From Strigamia acuminata (lineage: Eukaryota; Arthropoda; Chilopoda; Geophilomorpha; Linotaeniidae): 60,000 bases of DNA. How positions within the stretch are numbered: position 1 is the first letter of the stretch; every line of letters begins with the position of its first letter. The stretch is from NCBI GenBank assembly GCA_949358305.1, contig OX442314.1, positions 37,361,211 through 37,421,210 on the forward strand, read 5' to 3'. Below the pieces are notes generated by a model that was not told where the DNA came from, did not search any database, and saw only the letters and a program-made list of their open reading frames with translations. A program made the position numbers and the translations under genes. Shown here one piece after another: positions 9,867-20,985 of the stretch.

Positions 9867-11603
9867 ATTGAGGGCCCTGTCCGAGATTTGAACTTGAAAA
9901 TTTTTTTTTGTGTTTCCGCCATTTTGTTTTGCCTTGTGTGTCAAATTTTGGTTGCATTTTGTTTTGCTTTATGCCCCAGTTTTTGTTGCTCTTTGCTTTG
10001 CTCCTTGGTGGGAGCTCAATTGTATTGTTTTTCTCTTGTTTTTATTTTGGAATGTGGGTTAATTACTTTCTTTGAGGGGCTGAGGAATTTGAAAGGTGTT
10101 TTTGTTAGCCACTTTGGGTCGCGTGAGAGGCTTAGTTGTGGGGGGGCTGAATGCTTTTTCATTTGAAGGTTTCTTGGATTGTATTTTTCTCAGTGCTGGT
10201 ATGGTTGGGGGCTCTGAAATTTATTTTCAGACGCACTGCAACCAACCAAAACATTTTGGTATTCATTTCTCTGGGTGGCTGGGGGGATTTGCTCTCCACC
10301 TTAGGCGGTCATAGCAACGCATGCCATTATGTCCATTCTTTTGTGTTTTTCTCCCCTCGCACTGACTTGACCTCGCAGTGCTTTTGTCTTTGTTTTCACT
10401 TGCACTGTGTGTCTATTTTTAGGGTCGGGGTGAGAAACACTTGTTATTCTTCTGTCACACTCTTCTCTGAATTTGGGCTGGGTATTGTTCGAGTTTTTGA
10501 GGAGTGTTGTGCAATTTTATATTATTTTATGGCGTTTTTTCTTTTTTGCTGGCCTGGCTGGGGTTTGATTGATTTGTTCTTTTTTTTCTGTTACAATTAA
10601 GGTCCACTTTATGATGACAATAGCCAACCAGCACATTAGTTTAATGCCATACCATTTTTTTTTATTATTATTTTGAAGTGTATTTTTCTTGTGTGTTTGG
10701 TTGACTTGAGTTTGACCTTGGTGTTTCCTTTAATCATCTTGGGATAATAATGGCCAACCAACACATGAGCTTTATACCATTTTTGTATTATTTTATGATT
10801 TGTTTCTTTGGTGTGCAATTGGGAGAGAAACCATTTGTAGGTGCTCAGAATTTGTGGTCTGAAGCGTTGGAGATGTACAGCTTCATCGCTTTAGGGGCAT
10901 ACTGAAAGTGGGGTGTGTAGGGGTTAGGCTTGAACAAGCCGGCAACGTGTTACCCATGACATTCCTGAGGTTACGCAGACGTAATGAGTGTCTTAGAGGG
11001 TCGGCACCACACCAGACGAATGGTAGATTAAGTTCTTTTATTTCTTTCCCTGGGTTTGCAGATTTGGTGCTTTTTCCGAGTGTGTTTTTTGGCGGGAAAC
11101 GTGAATGTGGTGTTGTTGTGGTGGGCAGGCATGCTGCTGGGTGCAGTATATCCCGGTTCAGCCCTGTGCCTTACCCGGACGACGATAAACTAATGCGGTA
11201 AATTTAGGGGAGCTCTGTTCATTACTGGCCAGAGGTACATTCCTGGTTGCAGCGGTTTGAGTAATCTTTTGAATCACAGACACGCGTACTTAAGGGAAAC
11301 GCACGGAGACTGGGTTTCCAACCCTGTCCCGAGCACTGGTGGACACGGCTTGGTGTGATTTTGCTCCTCGAGTCATGGCCTTTTGTCCTGGAAGTCTAAA
11401 AATACCCTAGATGGACCTGGGATTGCCCAAGGCCCATCAGGGAAGGTCATTAACTGGTCACTACCCTTGAAAGGCGGAGCTGGTAGCATTTGTGAAGTCT
11501 AAAGTTGACCTAGTTGTAGGCGACTGTGACTGGCTGCAGTTAACCACCTGACATTGAATTGGTTTGCTGAGTGCGTGTGGACAGAAATTTTCACTCTTCA
11601 CTC
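9867..11603 (+). other. Untranslated leader of Gypsy element 1
   Basis: About 1.7 kb of T/G-rich DNA lies between LTR and gag. Right after the LTR, GGGCCCTGTCCGAGATTTGA looks like a tRNA acceptor stem plus T-arm complement (candidate primer site, low certainty). At 10610-10800 two diverged copies of a segment with GCCAACCA-CACAT and ACCATTTTT follow each other. Several T-rich open frames (such as 10151-10600) have no recognisable domain and I do not count them as genes. Confidence 0.4.
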
Positions 11604-13196
11604 ATGGTTAAGACACGGTCTCAATCACGCTCACCAAAACGTAGATCCAGGTCTTTGACTAAGAAGGCAATGGACCTTGATTTGAATCCGGAGTTGGCCG
11701 AGAAATTGGCCGACCTGCTCGGGGTGGATGCGGGTGACTTCGCGTCACAGCACGACCTCGAGGAAGCAATAAAAGATCTCCTTGCGACGCGACAGCAGGC
11801 GCTGAACGATGCCGCTGCCGCGCGTAGAAAGGCTGAACATTCTGACCATATGGCATCAGAGACTCGCCAAGCGTTTCTCGACGCCGAAAGGCAGAATGAG
11901 GTATTGAGAGATACTCGCTCGAAGGAGCTATTAACTCACACTAGTGAGTTGAAGGCGCTCGAAGCGAAGTACTACAAGATGAAAAGCAAGTTTGCTGGTG
12001 GGAGAGGCGCTAGTGTGCTCGGTTCGGGGGCAGATTCGGACATCAGTTCGGTGGCCTCCGTCTCCGATGAATTAAATTCGGTTGCACCAAGCGACTCCCT
12101 ACCTGTCAATCCGCGAATGATGCAAGCGATGCCCGGCCAAAAGGTGAGGAGGTGGACCACTCCGCCTCTCGCCGAGGACGTCTCAATGCATCTCGGGGTT
12201 GAGGTGCCGGCAGATAAAGTTATAACACAGTCCAACATCCCCACATCCAAAGGTTTACCAGATGTGGAGCAATTAACCAAGCATGTTGCGCAGATACGCA
12301 TGGACCCGTTTTCGGGCGATCGCACGGCGGCAAGGACGTTTCTCATCCAGCTGAGATCGAATCTGTCCTTCGCCGAGCTGCAACTCGACTATGTGGCCAG
12401 GCGTTTCTTGGCGAGATTTTTTGCAGGTGACGCCCTATCTTGGTGGCAATCGACGATGCCCGTGAAAACGTGGGATGAGTTCGAAGTCGCCTTCCAGACC
12501 CGGTTCGCACCTTCCGACAGCCAACTACTCGCGAAAGTAGTATCCATCAAGCAGGCGAAGGATGTGACGGCTTTGCAGATTTGGACGGACCTGGACGCGT
12601 TGTTTAACCAGATGCAGGTGCCGATAGCAGATGAGTATAAAATTAACTAAGCTTTGGCAGCTATGACCCCGGAAACGTGCACTATGGCAGCGAGCACCTT
12701 GGCATGGGATCACTCCTGGCTGGGATTGAAGCGCTCCTGTGTACGTTTCGCCCCAGCAGCTTTGGCAATGGAAAGGTTCCGTGACCCGGCCAGTGTAATC
12801 ATACCTCATTGGCATTCACCACCGGCCCAGGCGTTGCCGGAGTTTGCTGACCTGAAAAGCGGAGATAGAACGCGGAGTTGGTTGAAGCCTCCGACGGGTA
12901 AGCCTGTGGCGACTCCTGGTGGGAAGCTTACGGAAACCCCGAAGACGGCCGCGACCCGACCCGCGTCTAACCTGCTGAAGGATCATGCGATCGCACCTAC
13001 TGGCGCAGGTTGTTGGCATTGTGGCGGACCGCATTTTGAGCGTCAGTGCACAATTAAACACAAACTCGCCGGTAAGGCTGCTGAACGCGTGGCCCACCTA
13101 ACTGAGGAACTGGCGAAAGCAGTGTTCTTCACGAAAGGTATAACCGAAGAAAAGACTGAGTCGGAAAACGAGCTGGAGCAGGCTCCGGAGGATTAA
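11604..13196 (+). pseudogene. Gypsy element 1 Gag (one in-frame stop)
   Basis: The first ATG is at 11604 (MVKTRSQSRSPKRR, a basic Ser/Arg-rich start), followed by a coiled-coil-like helical stretch. A Retrotrans_gag-type core lies at about 12290-12650 (FFAGDALSWWQS, then TWDEFEVAFQTRFAP). TAA at 12648-12650 interrupts the frame, which then continues without shift as ALAAMTPETCTMAAS, so a single nonsense change disables an otherwise open frame. A zinc knuckle, CWHCGGPHFERQC (C-x2-C-x3-H-x4-C), lies near 13012-13050. Gag forms the particle and binds RNA. The natural stop is TAA at 13194-13196; pol overlaps it in the -1 frame. Confidence 0.9.
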
Positions 13197-15500
13197 TTTC
13201 ATCCGAAGTCTGCGAGCAAGCCGCTTCCTTCTTAGCACCCAGTGGGACTGATTTGGATGATGATATCTTTGCAGACTTCTCACCTTCAGAACCACACCCC
13301 TTCTCGGGACTTCCCGAGGTTGAGGTATTCGATATAGTGCACGTTGCTGTCAGGGATTGGAATTGCCCTCTTCCCTACATCAATGTTTGCTTGAACGGCC
13401 ATGAGACAAGAGCTTTGGTTGACTGCGGCGCAACTGGTCCTTATATCAGTAGCGCTATGGCCGACAGGTTTAATCTCATGCACCTGATTGAACCCTGTAA
13501 GAATCCTATTAGGGTTATGACTGGTGACAGAGTAACGAGTCCAGTCGGGATACTCGAGTTACTTCTGTGCTGGAGGACTGGGAGTCAAAAGATCCGTTTC
13601 CCGGTGTTACCCTCGAGTTCGTGTTTCATCCTCCTTGGGTGCAACTGGATTAAAGGGAACAACATCGTGATTAGATTGCCCCGGAATGATTGGTTTCACC
13701 TTGATAATCCGGAGGAGACATTTCCTTTTGACCCCCAACCATATAGAGTAGACTTAGCGGTCCCTGTCGTGGACCAGTGGGAGCTCGCCGAATCCGCACG
13801 GATCGATGGCGAGTCTGCTGGGCCTACGCTCGCGGAACGTTTAATGTCGAAATGTGAACTACATGATTCGCAGAAGGTGAGGTTGTCGTATTTAATTGAC
13901 GAATACAGCCGTACCTTTAGCGATAAAGCTGGTTGCCATCCGGATGCGGAGCATAAGATCCCCACCGGAGACAGCCTACCTTTTAAATGCAGAGATCGAC
14001 CGATGAACCCCGCTAAAGCTGAAATTTTTCGCCAATTGGTGGAGGAATCACTTAGCAAAGGTGAGGTTGAGAGATGCGAAAGCAGCTACAAGAATCCACC
14101 GGTCATCGTGAAGAAGAAGTGTGGTAACTATCGTCTTTGTATCGATTTCCGACAACTGAACAAAGTCACTGAGAAAGACGTCTATCAAATGCAGTCAATC
14201 TCTATGATTTTGGCGTGTCTGGGGGGGAGTACTTTTTTTACGACTCTAGACTTGACTAAGGGCTACTACCAAATTAAGTTGAAGCCCGGCGACAAGTGCA
14301 AAACGGCTTTTGCCACCCCTGAGGGCACGTTCCAATTTACTAGAATGCCGTTCGGGTTGTGTAATGCACCCAGTGCGTTTCAACGCATGATGGACGAGGT
14401 TTTGGGGGAAGCGAAGTTCAAGTGGGCTCTGGCTTTTCTGGATGACATTGTCATTTACAGCAAGTCATTTGATGAACACTTGATGCATTTGGCGGATGTG
14501 TTGGCCCGATTGGAGAAGGTAAACCTGACGGCTAGCCCATCTAAATCGTTTGTTTGCCCTGCTGACTGGGATTTCCTTGGTTTCACCATGACACCTATAG
14601 GATACAGTCCAAACGGAAGCAAGGTGCAAGCGATCGTGGAGTATCCGCCGCCGAAGAACGTAAAGCAGTTGCAACGTTTTATTGGTATGGTTGGATTCTA
14701 CGCGCCATTACTGAAAGATCTGAACATTACTTCGAAACCATTCTTCCTGCTCCTCAAAAAGGATATAGCATGGAGTTGGTCGAAGGAGTGCCAAGATGCT
14801 TTCACGACTCTGAAGCATCAGCTGGCTAATGGGATCGTGCTACCTTTGCCTGATTTTGCCCGCCCTTTCATCATTCACACCGATGCTAGTGCAGGCGGTC
14901 TCGGTGCAGTCCTCATGCAGGCTGATGACGAAGAGAAGGTGAGACCTGTCGCCTACGCTAGCCGCACTCTCCAGGGTGCTGAGGCTAACTACAGCGCTTC
15001 AGAGCTCGAATGCCTAGGAGTGGTTTGGGCTGTTAATAAGTTCAAACCGTACGTAGAGTATTCAAAGTTCGTAGTCGAAACAGACCATATGGCTCTTAAG
15101 TGGCTTATGTCATGCGAGAATCCGTCCGGTCGTTTGGCTCGATGGGCTATGAAACTTCAGCAGGAGGATTTTGTTATTAAATACCGAAAAGGTGTAGACA
15201 ACAAGGTGGCTGATGCGCTCTCACGAGTGAGCCTAGATGACGACTTAACGACATCAGAGGCTCTACCCGGAGAAGCAAACGCACTTTTGCTGTCACACTC
15301 ACTTTTGGCCTCTGGGTCGACTGATCTAACTATGTCTCTCGATGAGATACGGACGGGTCAGTTGGCCGACGCCGATTGTGCAATCCTAATTAGGTGGTTG
15401 AAGATGGAGAAAGGGGACGAAGCGTCCCTATCCCAACTCTCACCGCTCATGCTACAGTACAAGACTGACTTTATGTTAGCTTCAAACGGAGTGTTGTATA
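13160..15500 (+). pseudogene. Gypsy element 1 Pol: protease, RT, RNase H (truncated before integrase)
   Basis: The frame is open from 13160, overlaps the end of gag by about 37 nt and is -1 relative to it, suggesting translation by -1 frameshifting. Domains in order: aspartic protease (LVDCGATG, near 13417), reverse transcriptase (YRLCIDFRQLN; TTLDLTKGYYQI; catalytic FLDD near 14438 in place of the commoner YxDD), and RNase H (HTDASAGGLGAVL near 14877; ASELECLGVVWA; ADALSR). The coding frame is intact up to about 15500, where the insertion of an IS630-type transposon (CAGGGTGG from 15501) ends it. No integrase of the same element is found beyond, so the 3' half and 3' LTR are missing. Confidence 0.93.
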
Positions 15501-16425
15501 CAGGGTGGTGCAGAAAGTCTGGTTCACAGTAAATAATTCCCAAACTATTTTAGATGTTGATTCAGCAAAATGATTGTTAAGGTAGTATGTTGGGAGAAAT
15601 CCAATTATGACATCCAAATTGACCTCTGAGGTCATCTTCAAGGTCATCCATATTGTAACTCGAGAACCGTGACAGTTAGAGCAAAAAAGTGAACTAGAAA
15701 GTTGTAGAGCATCATCCAATTAGTCTAGAACTGTTCTTAAAAAAATTATTTCTTAGGGAAAAGTTTTGAGAAAAAAGGTCTGAAACATTGGCCTACTTAG
15801 CATTATAACTCAGCTTTGTAACCTAAATATATTGAGGCAACCAAGCTAATCCTCAATTAGGACACTTTATTGAATCATACTTGTAAGTGGAAGAGAGGAA
15901 ATACAAAAGAAAGGAAATAATTTATTTTGGAAATGCATTGGCTGTGAAGATGGATTCGTTGATGGATGTCTTTTGTGTTTTCGGTATCTCTAATTGGGGA
16001 AAAGAAAAGATTGCTTAATGATAAGTACATTTATTCATTAAAGGGCTAAAAAAGCAGAAGGAGATTACCACAGCGAAATGAATGCAGAAGTGTACAGCTA
16101 ATGGATGGAAATTGTGTTTCCGAAATTGAAGCCGGGGAGTATCATTCTAATGGACAATGCTCTGTACCACAGTGAGGTGGTTGAAAGATGTCCGACCACA
16201 GCTTGGTTGAAGGCCGAAATCCAGGCATGGTTGACGAGCAGAAACGTCCAGTATTCTGTGAAAGCAACAAAGCCAGAATTAATGGATGATGTTAGAAGAA
16301 TCAAAGATAATTACAAGAAGTTTAAAATAGACGGGCGAGCCAAAGAACTTGGTTTTAAAATAATTAGATTACCACCTTACCACTGTGAAAACGTTTGGTC
16401 GCAGGTACAATCTTATTAAGTAAAC
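15501..16425 (+). mobile_element. IS630/Tc1-type DNA transposon, truncated
   Basis: The left end CAGGGTGGTGCAGAAAGTC at 15501 follows a TA dinucleotide inside the Gypsy pol. The subterminal block 15677-15735 (GTTAGAGCAAAAAAGT, AAAGTTGTAGAGCATCATC) is shared with the complete long-TIR element at 32354-33577, showing one family. A transposase remnant lies at 16056-16419. No right-hand CCACCCTG end was found before the next element, so the right boundary is inferred from the end of the transposase. Confidence 0.75.
16056..16419 (+). pseudogene. IS630-type DDE transposase C-terminal half (broken)
   Basis: The frame reads AEGDYHSEMNAEVYS, an in-frame TAG, then WMEIVFPKLKPGSIILMDNA with the catalytic Asp of the MDNALYHS motif, PTTAWLKAEIQAWL, and RLPPYHCENVWSQVQSY. 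This matches DDE_3/IS630-like transposases, whose last motif usually reads LPPYHCELNPIELIW; here the ELNPIELI segment with the third acidic residue is missing. The N-terminal HTH part is absent or unreadable. Not functional. Confidence 0.85.
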
Positions 16426-16499
16426 TAATACTCATGCCTTTTGCAACATTAAGGTCAAAGGCTACATCAGAGCAAATAATAAAACATTTAAAATTACCA

Positions 16500-18180
16500 A
16501 AGTGGAGTCATTACTGCAGGAAGGAATAGCCAGAGTAACTGCAGCCAATCGGCTTAACTACCTGCTTAAAGTGGGGTTGAAACTGGCAAAAGAGAAGTGT
16601 TGCCTTGTGAGACCGACCCTAGACTTTTTGGGATTTCAAATTAGTAAGAGTGGGATTACGCCAATTTGCTCTAGAATAGAGGCAGTGACGACAATTGATA
16701 GCCCAAAAGACATCAAAGAACTGAGAACCTTCTTAAGAATAATTAACTTCTATTCTGTGTTTGTAGAGCATCTAGCTGAAGTGGCGGCTCCTTTACATGA
16801 ACTACTTTGTCTGAAGACTGACTGGATGTAGACGGAGCGTCTGCAAATGGCTTTAACGCATTAAGCATTAACGACAGCTCCAGTTCTCCAGTTTTAAAAT
16901 TTGGAAAAGGTTCTGATTTTGGCAACCGACGCGTCTCCATTCGGGGTGGGCGCAGTGTTGGCTCACCCCGATGATGGAGGCAACGAACGGCTGGTGGCCT
17001 ATGCGTCGAGATCATTAAGCGCTGCAGAGCAAAATTACTCGCACCTCGATAAAGAAGCGCTGGCAATAATATTCGCCGATATTGCTCAGATGGTCCCTGC
17101 TATTGTCGGCTAATAACTTTGATCTCCGATATCGAAAAGGGGCAGAAAATACCAACGCGGATACGTTGAGCCGCTTCCCGCAGGAGCCACCGCGGCCAGA
17201 AGTGGAAGAGACGTCAGTTTTTCTGACAGAACTGGCAGAGGAAGATTTGATGAAAGCGGACCAAATTGCAACCGCCACTCAAAGTGGTATAATATTAAAA
17301 CAGGTGGTGTCAGCTTTGCAAGCTGGAGATAAACAATTGTTGGCGGGTTCCCTTGTGTTAAAAGCATATCAGGTGAAATTTGATGAACTATCCTTGCTAC
17401 AAGGGGTCATCCTGTGGGGTGAGCGAGTGGCCAAAGATGTTAAAACTGCTCCATGAGGGACATCTCGGGATTGTGATCATGAAGCAGCGCGCGCGGCATT
17501 TAGTGTGGTGGCCGGGGTTGAATTTGGAAATTGTAGAATTTGTAAAAGACTGTGTTATGTGTGACCAAAATAAGTCTTTGCCACCACATGTGACGCCAAT
17601 CGCTTGGCCGCACGCTGGAGGTCCATGGACTCATGTACACATTGATTTTGCGGGCCCAATTGTGCGTTATATGAATCTTTTGATTGTAGACGCATATTTG
17701 GGATGGATCGAGGCGCGGGCGATGACTGCAGCGACGTCGACAACGACGATAAGGGCTCTCCGTGGTGTTTTTGCAACGTTTGGGCTGCCGCACTTGTTGG
17801 TCTCGGACAACGGCACACAATTCACGTCTCAAGAATTTAAGAGCTTTATGGCGCAGAATGAAATTGAACAGATATACGCCCCCCCATGGCATCCCCAATC
17901 TAATGGGCAAGCAGAACGGTCGGTTCGCTGGATAAAGGAGAAGCTAGTAAAAATCACACAAGGTGATCTAGAACTTAGACTTCAGCGAATAATGTTACTC
18001 CAGCATGCATCATTTAAAGGGAAAGGAGATCAAACTCCAGCGTGCTTATTTCTTGGCTGAGAGTTAACCACCCATTTGGATTTGGTGCGACCGAGACCAA
18101 CACGACAGGCAATTTTACCATCGGTTGTGGCAGTTCGTCAGTTGAATGTAGGAACACCAGTATGGTACCGTTCGTTTCCA
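16500..18180 (+). pseudogene. Gypsy element 2 Pol remnant: RT tail, RNase H, integrase
   Basis: A different Gypsy lineage from element 1. Segments in order: the RT C-terminal part (AKEKCCLVRPTLDFLGFQIS; SPKDIKELRTFLRIINFYS) to a stop near 16831; RNase H ([29 protein letters not shown]) broken by an internal deletion near 17080; a tether with ANADTLSR-type motif (NTNADTLSRFP); integrase with zinc-binding LHEGHLG...CVMCDQN, catalytic Asp in HIDFAGP, Asp in VSDNGTQF and Glu in GQAERSV (about 17640-17930); and a C-terminal NVGTPVWYR-like segment near 18150. Several stops and frameshifts (about 16831, 17110, 17460, 18058) make it dead. No LTRs or gag belong to it. It runs directly into a Ulp1-encoding element. 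Confidence 0.9.
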
Positions 18181-19207
18181 GAAATGAGAAACGGAAATTT
18201 TCGGAAGAAGGCATAAAATTGATGCAGAAACAAGCTGACCAAACGGTGAAGCGAAATGAAAGACGTCTTCGAGAATTACGTTTAGAGCAACGCTATATGG
18301 TGGACGAAGTCCAGAAGAAGGCACTTGAAGGCTTCGATGGACGTGCCATATACGAAGCGTGGTTTAAGTCAGCGGATGAGCTGTTGAAGCAAGAAGCGGC
18401 CATTAAGAAAAATATTCAGAAAGCTCAGGCCTTGGCTCGTCGTGAATTTCGAGAAGACCCAAACGTGGTAATGCCACCTCAGGTATATCATTACCGAGTG
18501 AAATTGACAGACGCACACCAGTTAGAAGCGTTGCAAATGGCAGTAGATTTTCATTTCAAACCAATGGAAGAAATAGCGCTAACAATGCCAGCTAACCCAC
18601 CTATTTCAATCAAGAATCATGAATTAGCATCATTAGGACATTTGGCACCAGGACGTAAGGCAAGGGTGGCATGGGTATTGTCAATTGATATTTGGAAATG
18701 ATTGCCGAAAAGTATAAAAAGATGTGTGTTTATCGAGTCGAATCGATGAAGATGATGATCGACCCTGACTAATTTCCAAAAGCAGTTGCCTGGTTGAGAA
18801 GAACTCATCACCACCATGGGAAGAGCATTTGGGTAATGCCAATACCTGCCTTCGAACATTGGCAATTATTTGTGTTGGATTGGCGTTTCTACCCAGCCCA
18901 AGTGACGCTATATGACCCCAGTGGAACCCTTAACCTTAATTGTCCGGCATGGGAACGGGTTCACAATTGCTTTGTGGGTGTTGGGCTCCATTTTCCAAGA
19001 CGACTAGCTCTTTGGGACCCACCCCGCATGCAACAACTTGACGAAGATAGTTGCGGGCCCAGCATACTTTATTTCGTACGTCGATACATGATCGACAGGG
19101 ATATGATGCGCCATGCCCACCCAATACATCTTCGACACCGAATTCTCTATGAAATTTTGAACAAGGAACTGTTGCCCTTCGACAAAGAGGACGATAGAAA
19201 CGGATAG
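18180..19207 (+). pseudogene. NeSL-like retrotransposon, N-terminal part: coiled coil and Ulp1-like cysteine protease (copy 1)
   Basis: The frame at 18180-18700 starts with a highly charged coiled coil (KQADQTVKRNERRLRELRLE, then MVDEVQKKALEGFDGRAIYE). It then enters the Ulp1 N-terminal lobe (HELASLGHLAPGRKA) and breaks with a frameshift near 18670. A second frame (18794-19207) carries the catalytic core of a C48/Ulp1 peptidase: His in AFEHWQLFVLDW, Asp in TLYDPSG, the oxyanion-hole Gln in MQQLDEDS and the nucleophile Cys in DEDSCGPS. Ulp1-type proteases cleave ubiquitin-like modifiers, and related domains are built into NeSL-type non-LTR retrotransposons. Zinc fingers and a Myb-like motif follow immediately, which supports that assignment. 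All four active-site residues remain, but the frame is broken. Confidence 0.8.
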
Positions 19208-19282
19208 AACATGGGTTACTAACGCTCGGACAATCAGGGATAACTAACAGAACAAAATTGAATGCGATGACAAGTACACAAA

Positions 19283-20020
19283 ATGGCCAAGCCTCAGCTT
19301 CGATGCTCGACGGACCCCGGGCGCCATCGAACCATCAGGGGTCCAATAGTGACGAAGCAAACCGGACCTCGGACCTCGAACATCCGATACTCGTTTGAAT
19401 CGGGTCCTTGCGTGATCTGTAGGGAATTGTTCACTGGGAACAAGGCGCTCTCGCATCATATGCTTGCTAGACACCAGGTGACGGTTACGTACCAATGCTC
19501 GAGGTGCGAGCGGCTTGGCTTCAAGAGTATACACACTGTCGCCAGCCACTTCCCTCACTGCGGCGGTGCTGTCCCAATACCCATCCTACCGGAAGCCTGC
19601 GCTGATTGCAGGAAAACCTTCCAAACTCGCGCAGGGTCTGGGTCAACACGAGCGACATGAACATCTAATCATTAGAAATGTGTCCCGAGCTTCCGCTGCC
19701 GCAGTTAGCCGTGGGCCTAGGCCTACCCAGTTGTGGCCGGAGGCTGGGGTAACGGAGCTCCGGCGATTCACGAGAGCCAGCCCTTTGTGAATCGCCTCAT
19801 CGCTGAAGCTTTAAGTACCAGGAAAGCAGCCTTACAGATCTTTGAAAAACGAAGGCTACTGGCGGAAAAAAGAGGCGAGCAGGCGCCAAACAGGATCATC
19901 AAACCGATTGATACCTGGCCTATCCCAAGTAAATGCAAGAATACCGAGGTAGTAGATGTAGAGGATGGGACACAGTCTCACCCCCGAGTAGTGTCAACCA
20001 CCGATACGGCGGCGAAAGCT
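19283..20020 (+). pseudogene. NeSL/R2-type retrotransposon, zinc fingers and Myb-like motif
   Basis: Three zinc fingers are visible. ZF1 is CVICRELFTGNKALSHHMLA ending RH (19408-19475), ZF2 is CSRCERLGFKSIHTVASHF ending PHC, and ZF3 is CADCRKTFQTRAG, continuing after a frameshift near 19640 as LGQHERHEH. A further frameshift near 19775 leads to VNRLIAEALSTRKAALQIFE and KRRLLAEKR, which matches the Myb-like helix ending in GRT-KAI-KRR found after the zinc fingers in R2/NeSL-clade proteins. These motifs bind target DNA in that group. The reverse transcriptase and restriction-like endonuclease expected downstream are not seen: a MITE interrupts the frame at 20040 and only about 250 bp of possible continuation follows it. 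Confidence 0.72.
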
Positions 20021-20039
20021 AATGCTGGTGACACACTAA

Positions 20040-20695
20040 TGCTGGTGACACACGGCGCGTTTTGCCGCGCGGATCGCGTGGCAGTACTTTTGCGGCGCGA
20101 TTTGGATAGTACATGCACCATGTACTATTTTGGTCGGCGATTTCGATCGCAGCCAATCCGGTGAGACCAAGTCTCACCTGATTGGCTGTAATCAAAATAA
20201 AAATAATTCCGGTTTTTTTTTTTAAATAAAAACGTTGCCCTCACGTTTCCCACATTTTGCATTGGCAGTATTAAGCCTAATATTAGGCCTAATAATGCTA
20301 ATAATAAGGTAAACAAAAAAAACCGTTTTTGTACTACGCTGTGAATTACTTCTAATAATGAGTTTATTGTTGTTTATTTTCTCTATTTTAGCATTATTAG
20401 GCCTAACATTAGGCTTAATACTGCTAAATAACATCTGGAATTAGATAATCCTTTCCGCAGATGTTGATAAAAATAAGAAGCTGGAGATAGCCAATAATTC
20501 GTCGTCCTCCATTTTTTTAACAACAATGTGCTCCTAAAATCAGCAGTGGTCAGCTTTTTTCATTTGCATCCCATCGCATTGCGCCTAGTGTGTCATGCCT
20601 GGCGAAATAGCTGGGCGATTCGCCTAGCGATGCTATCGCCTGTCACGTGGTCGCGCCGCGAATCGCGTCGCAAAACGCCTCGCGTGTCACCAGCA
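20040..20695. mobile_element. PIF/Harbinger-type MITE (TAA target duplication)
   Basis: Left end TGCTGGTGACACACGGCGCG at 20040, right end CGCGTGTCACCAGCA finishing at 20695, both flanked by TAA (20037-20039 and 20696-20698). The GC-rich inverted ends stay similar for about 60 bp (GCGTTTTGC, CGCGAT). A 17-bp segment holding the left terminus is duplicated just outside (20020-20036). TWA duplications and short TIRs fit PIF/Harbinger; no coding sequence is present, so it is non-autonomous. It lies in the NeSL-like ORF. Confidence 0.8.
20265..20424. repeat. Nested inverted repeat inside the MITE
   Basis: The arms 20265-20300 (GCAGTATTAAGCCTAATATT...) and 20389-20424 are reverse complements over about 36 bp with one or two differences, around an 88-bp loop. 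Each arm also contains its own small palindrome (TTAGGCCTAA). It may be a separate, smaller element. Confidence 0.85.
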
Positions 20696-20698
20696 TAA

Positions 20699-20985
20699 GG
20701 GATACATTGAAACGCACGACGATCCGGCTTTCACGGTCTGCTAGAGGGTTAAGGCTCTCAATGATCTGGGTCGGTGTCCAGAGGATGAGTTGCGTGACCG
20801 TATTGAGGCGTTGACAGTGGATATGCTGGGGAAATGCAAGCCAATCAAGTGTCAAGATCGATTGAAAGTAATGAAGTGCTTAACCAAAGTGCATCTAACC
20901 TGTCCCAATTTTTCTTCAACAAACCCCTCCTCCCATTTTCCTTTCATTACGCTTCAAAGCTACTGCGAATTAAGGGTATGCTTGT
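20699..20985 (+). pseudogene. Possible continuation of the NeSL-like ORF
   Basis: After the MITE an open frame reads LNDLGRCPEDELRDRIEALT, then VDMLGKCKPIKCQDRLKVMK. The composition is coding-like and the position is right for a continuation of the interrupted retrotransposon protein, but I see no diagnostic RT motif. The end is arbitrary. Confidence 0.3.

Noticed and set aside
9867-9895. Firm primer-binding site for Gypsy element 1
   Set aside because: The sequence resembles a tRNA 3' complement but lacks the expected leading TGG, so it is mentioned only as a candidate.
10151-10600. 149-codon hydrophobic frame in the Gypsy leader
   Set aside because: T-rich low-complexity sequence with no domain; lies between LTR and gag.
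13130-13200. Canonical slippery heptamer for -1 frameshifting (GGAAAAC near 13163)
   Set aside because: In the gag frame it does not fit X-XXY-YYZ, so the shift site is left undetermined.
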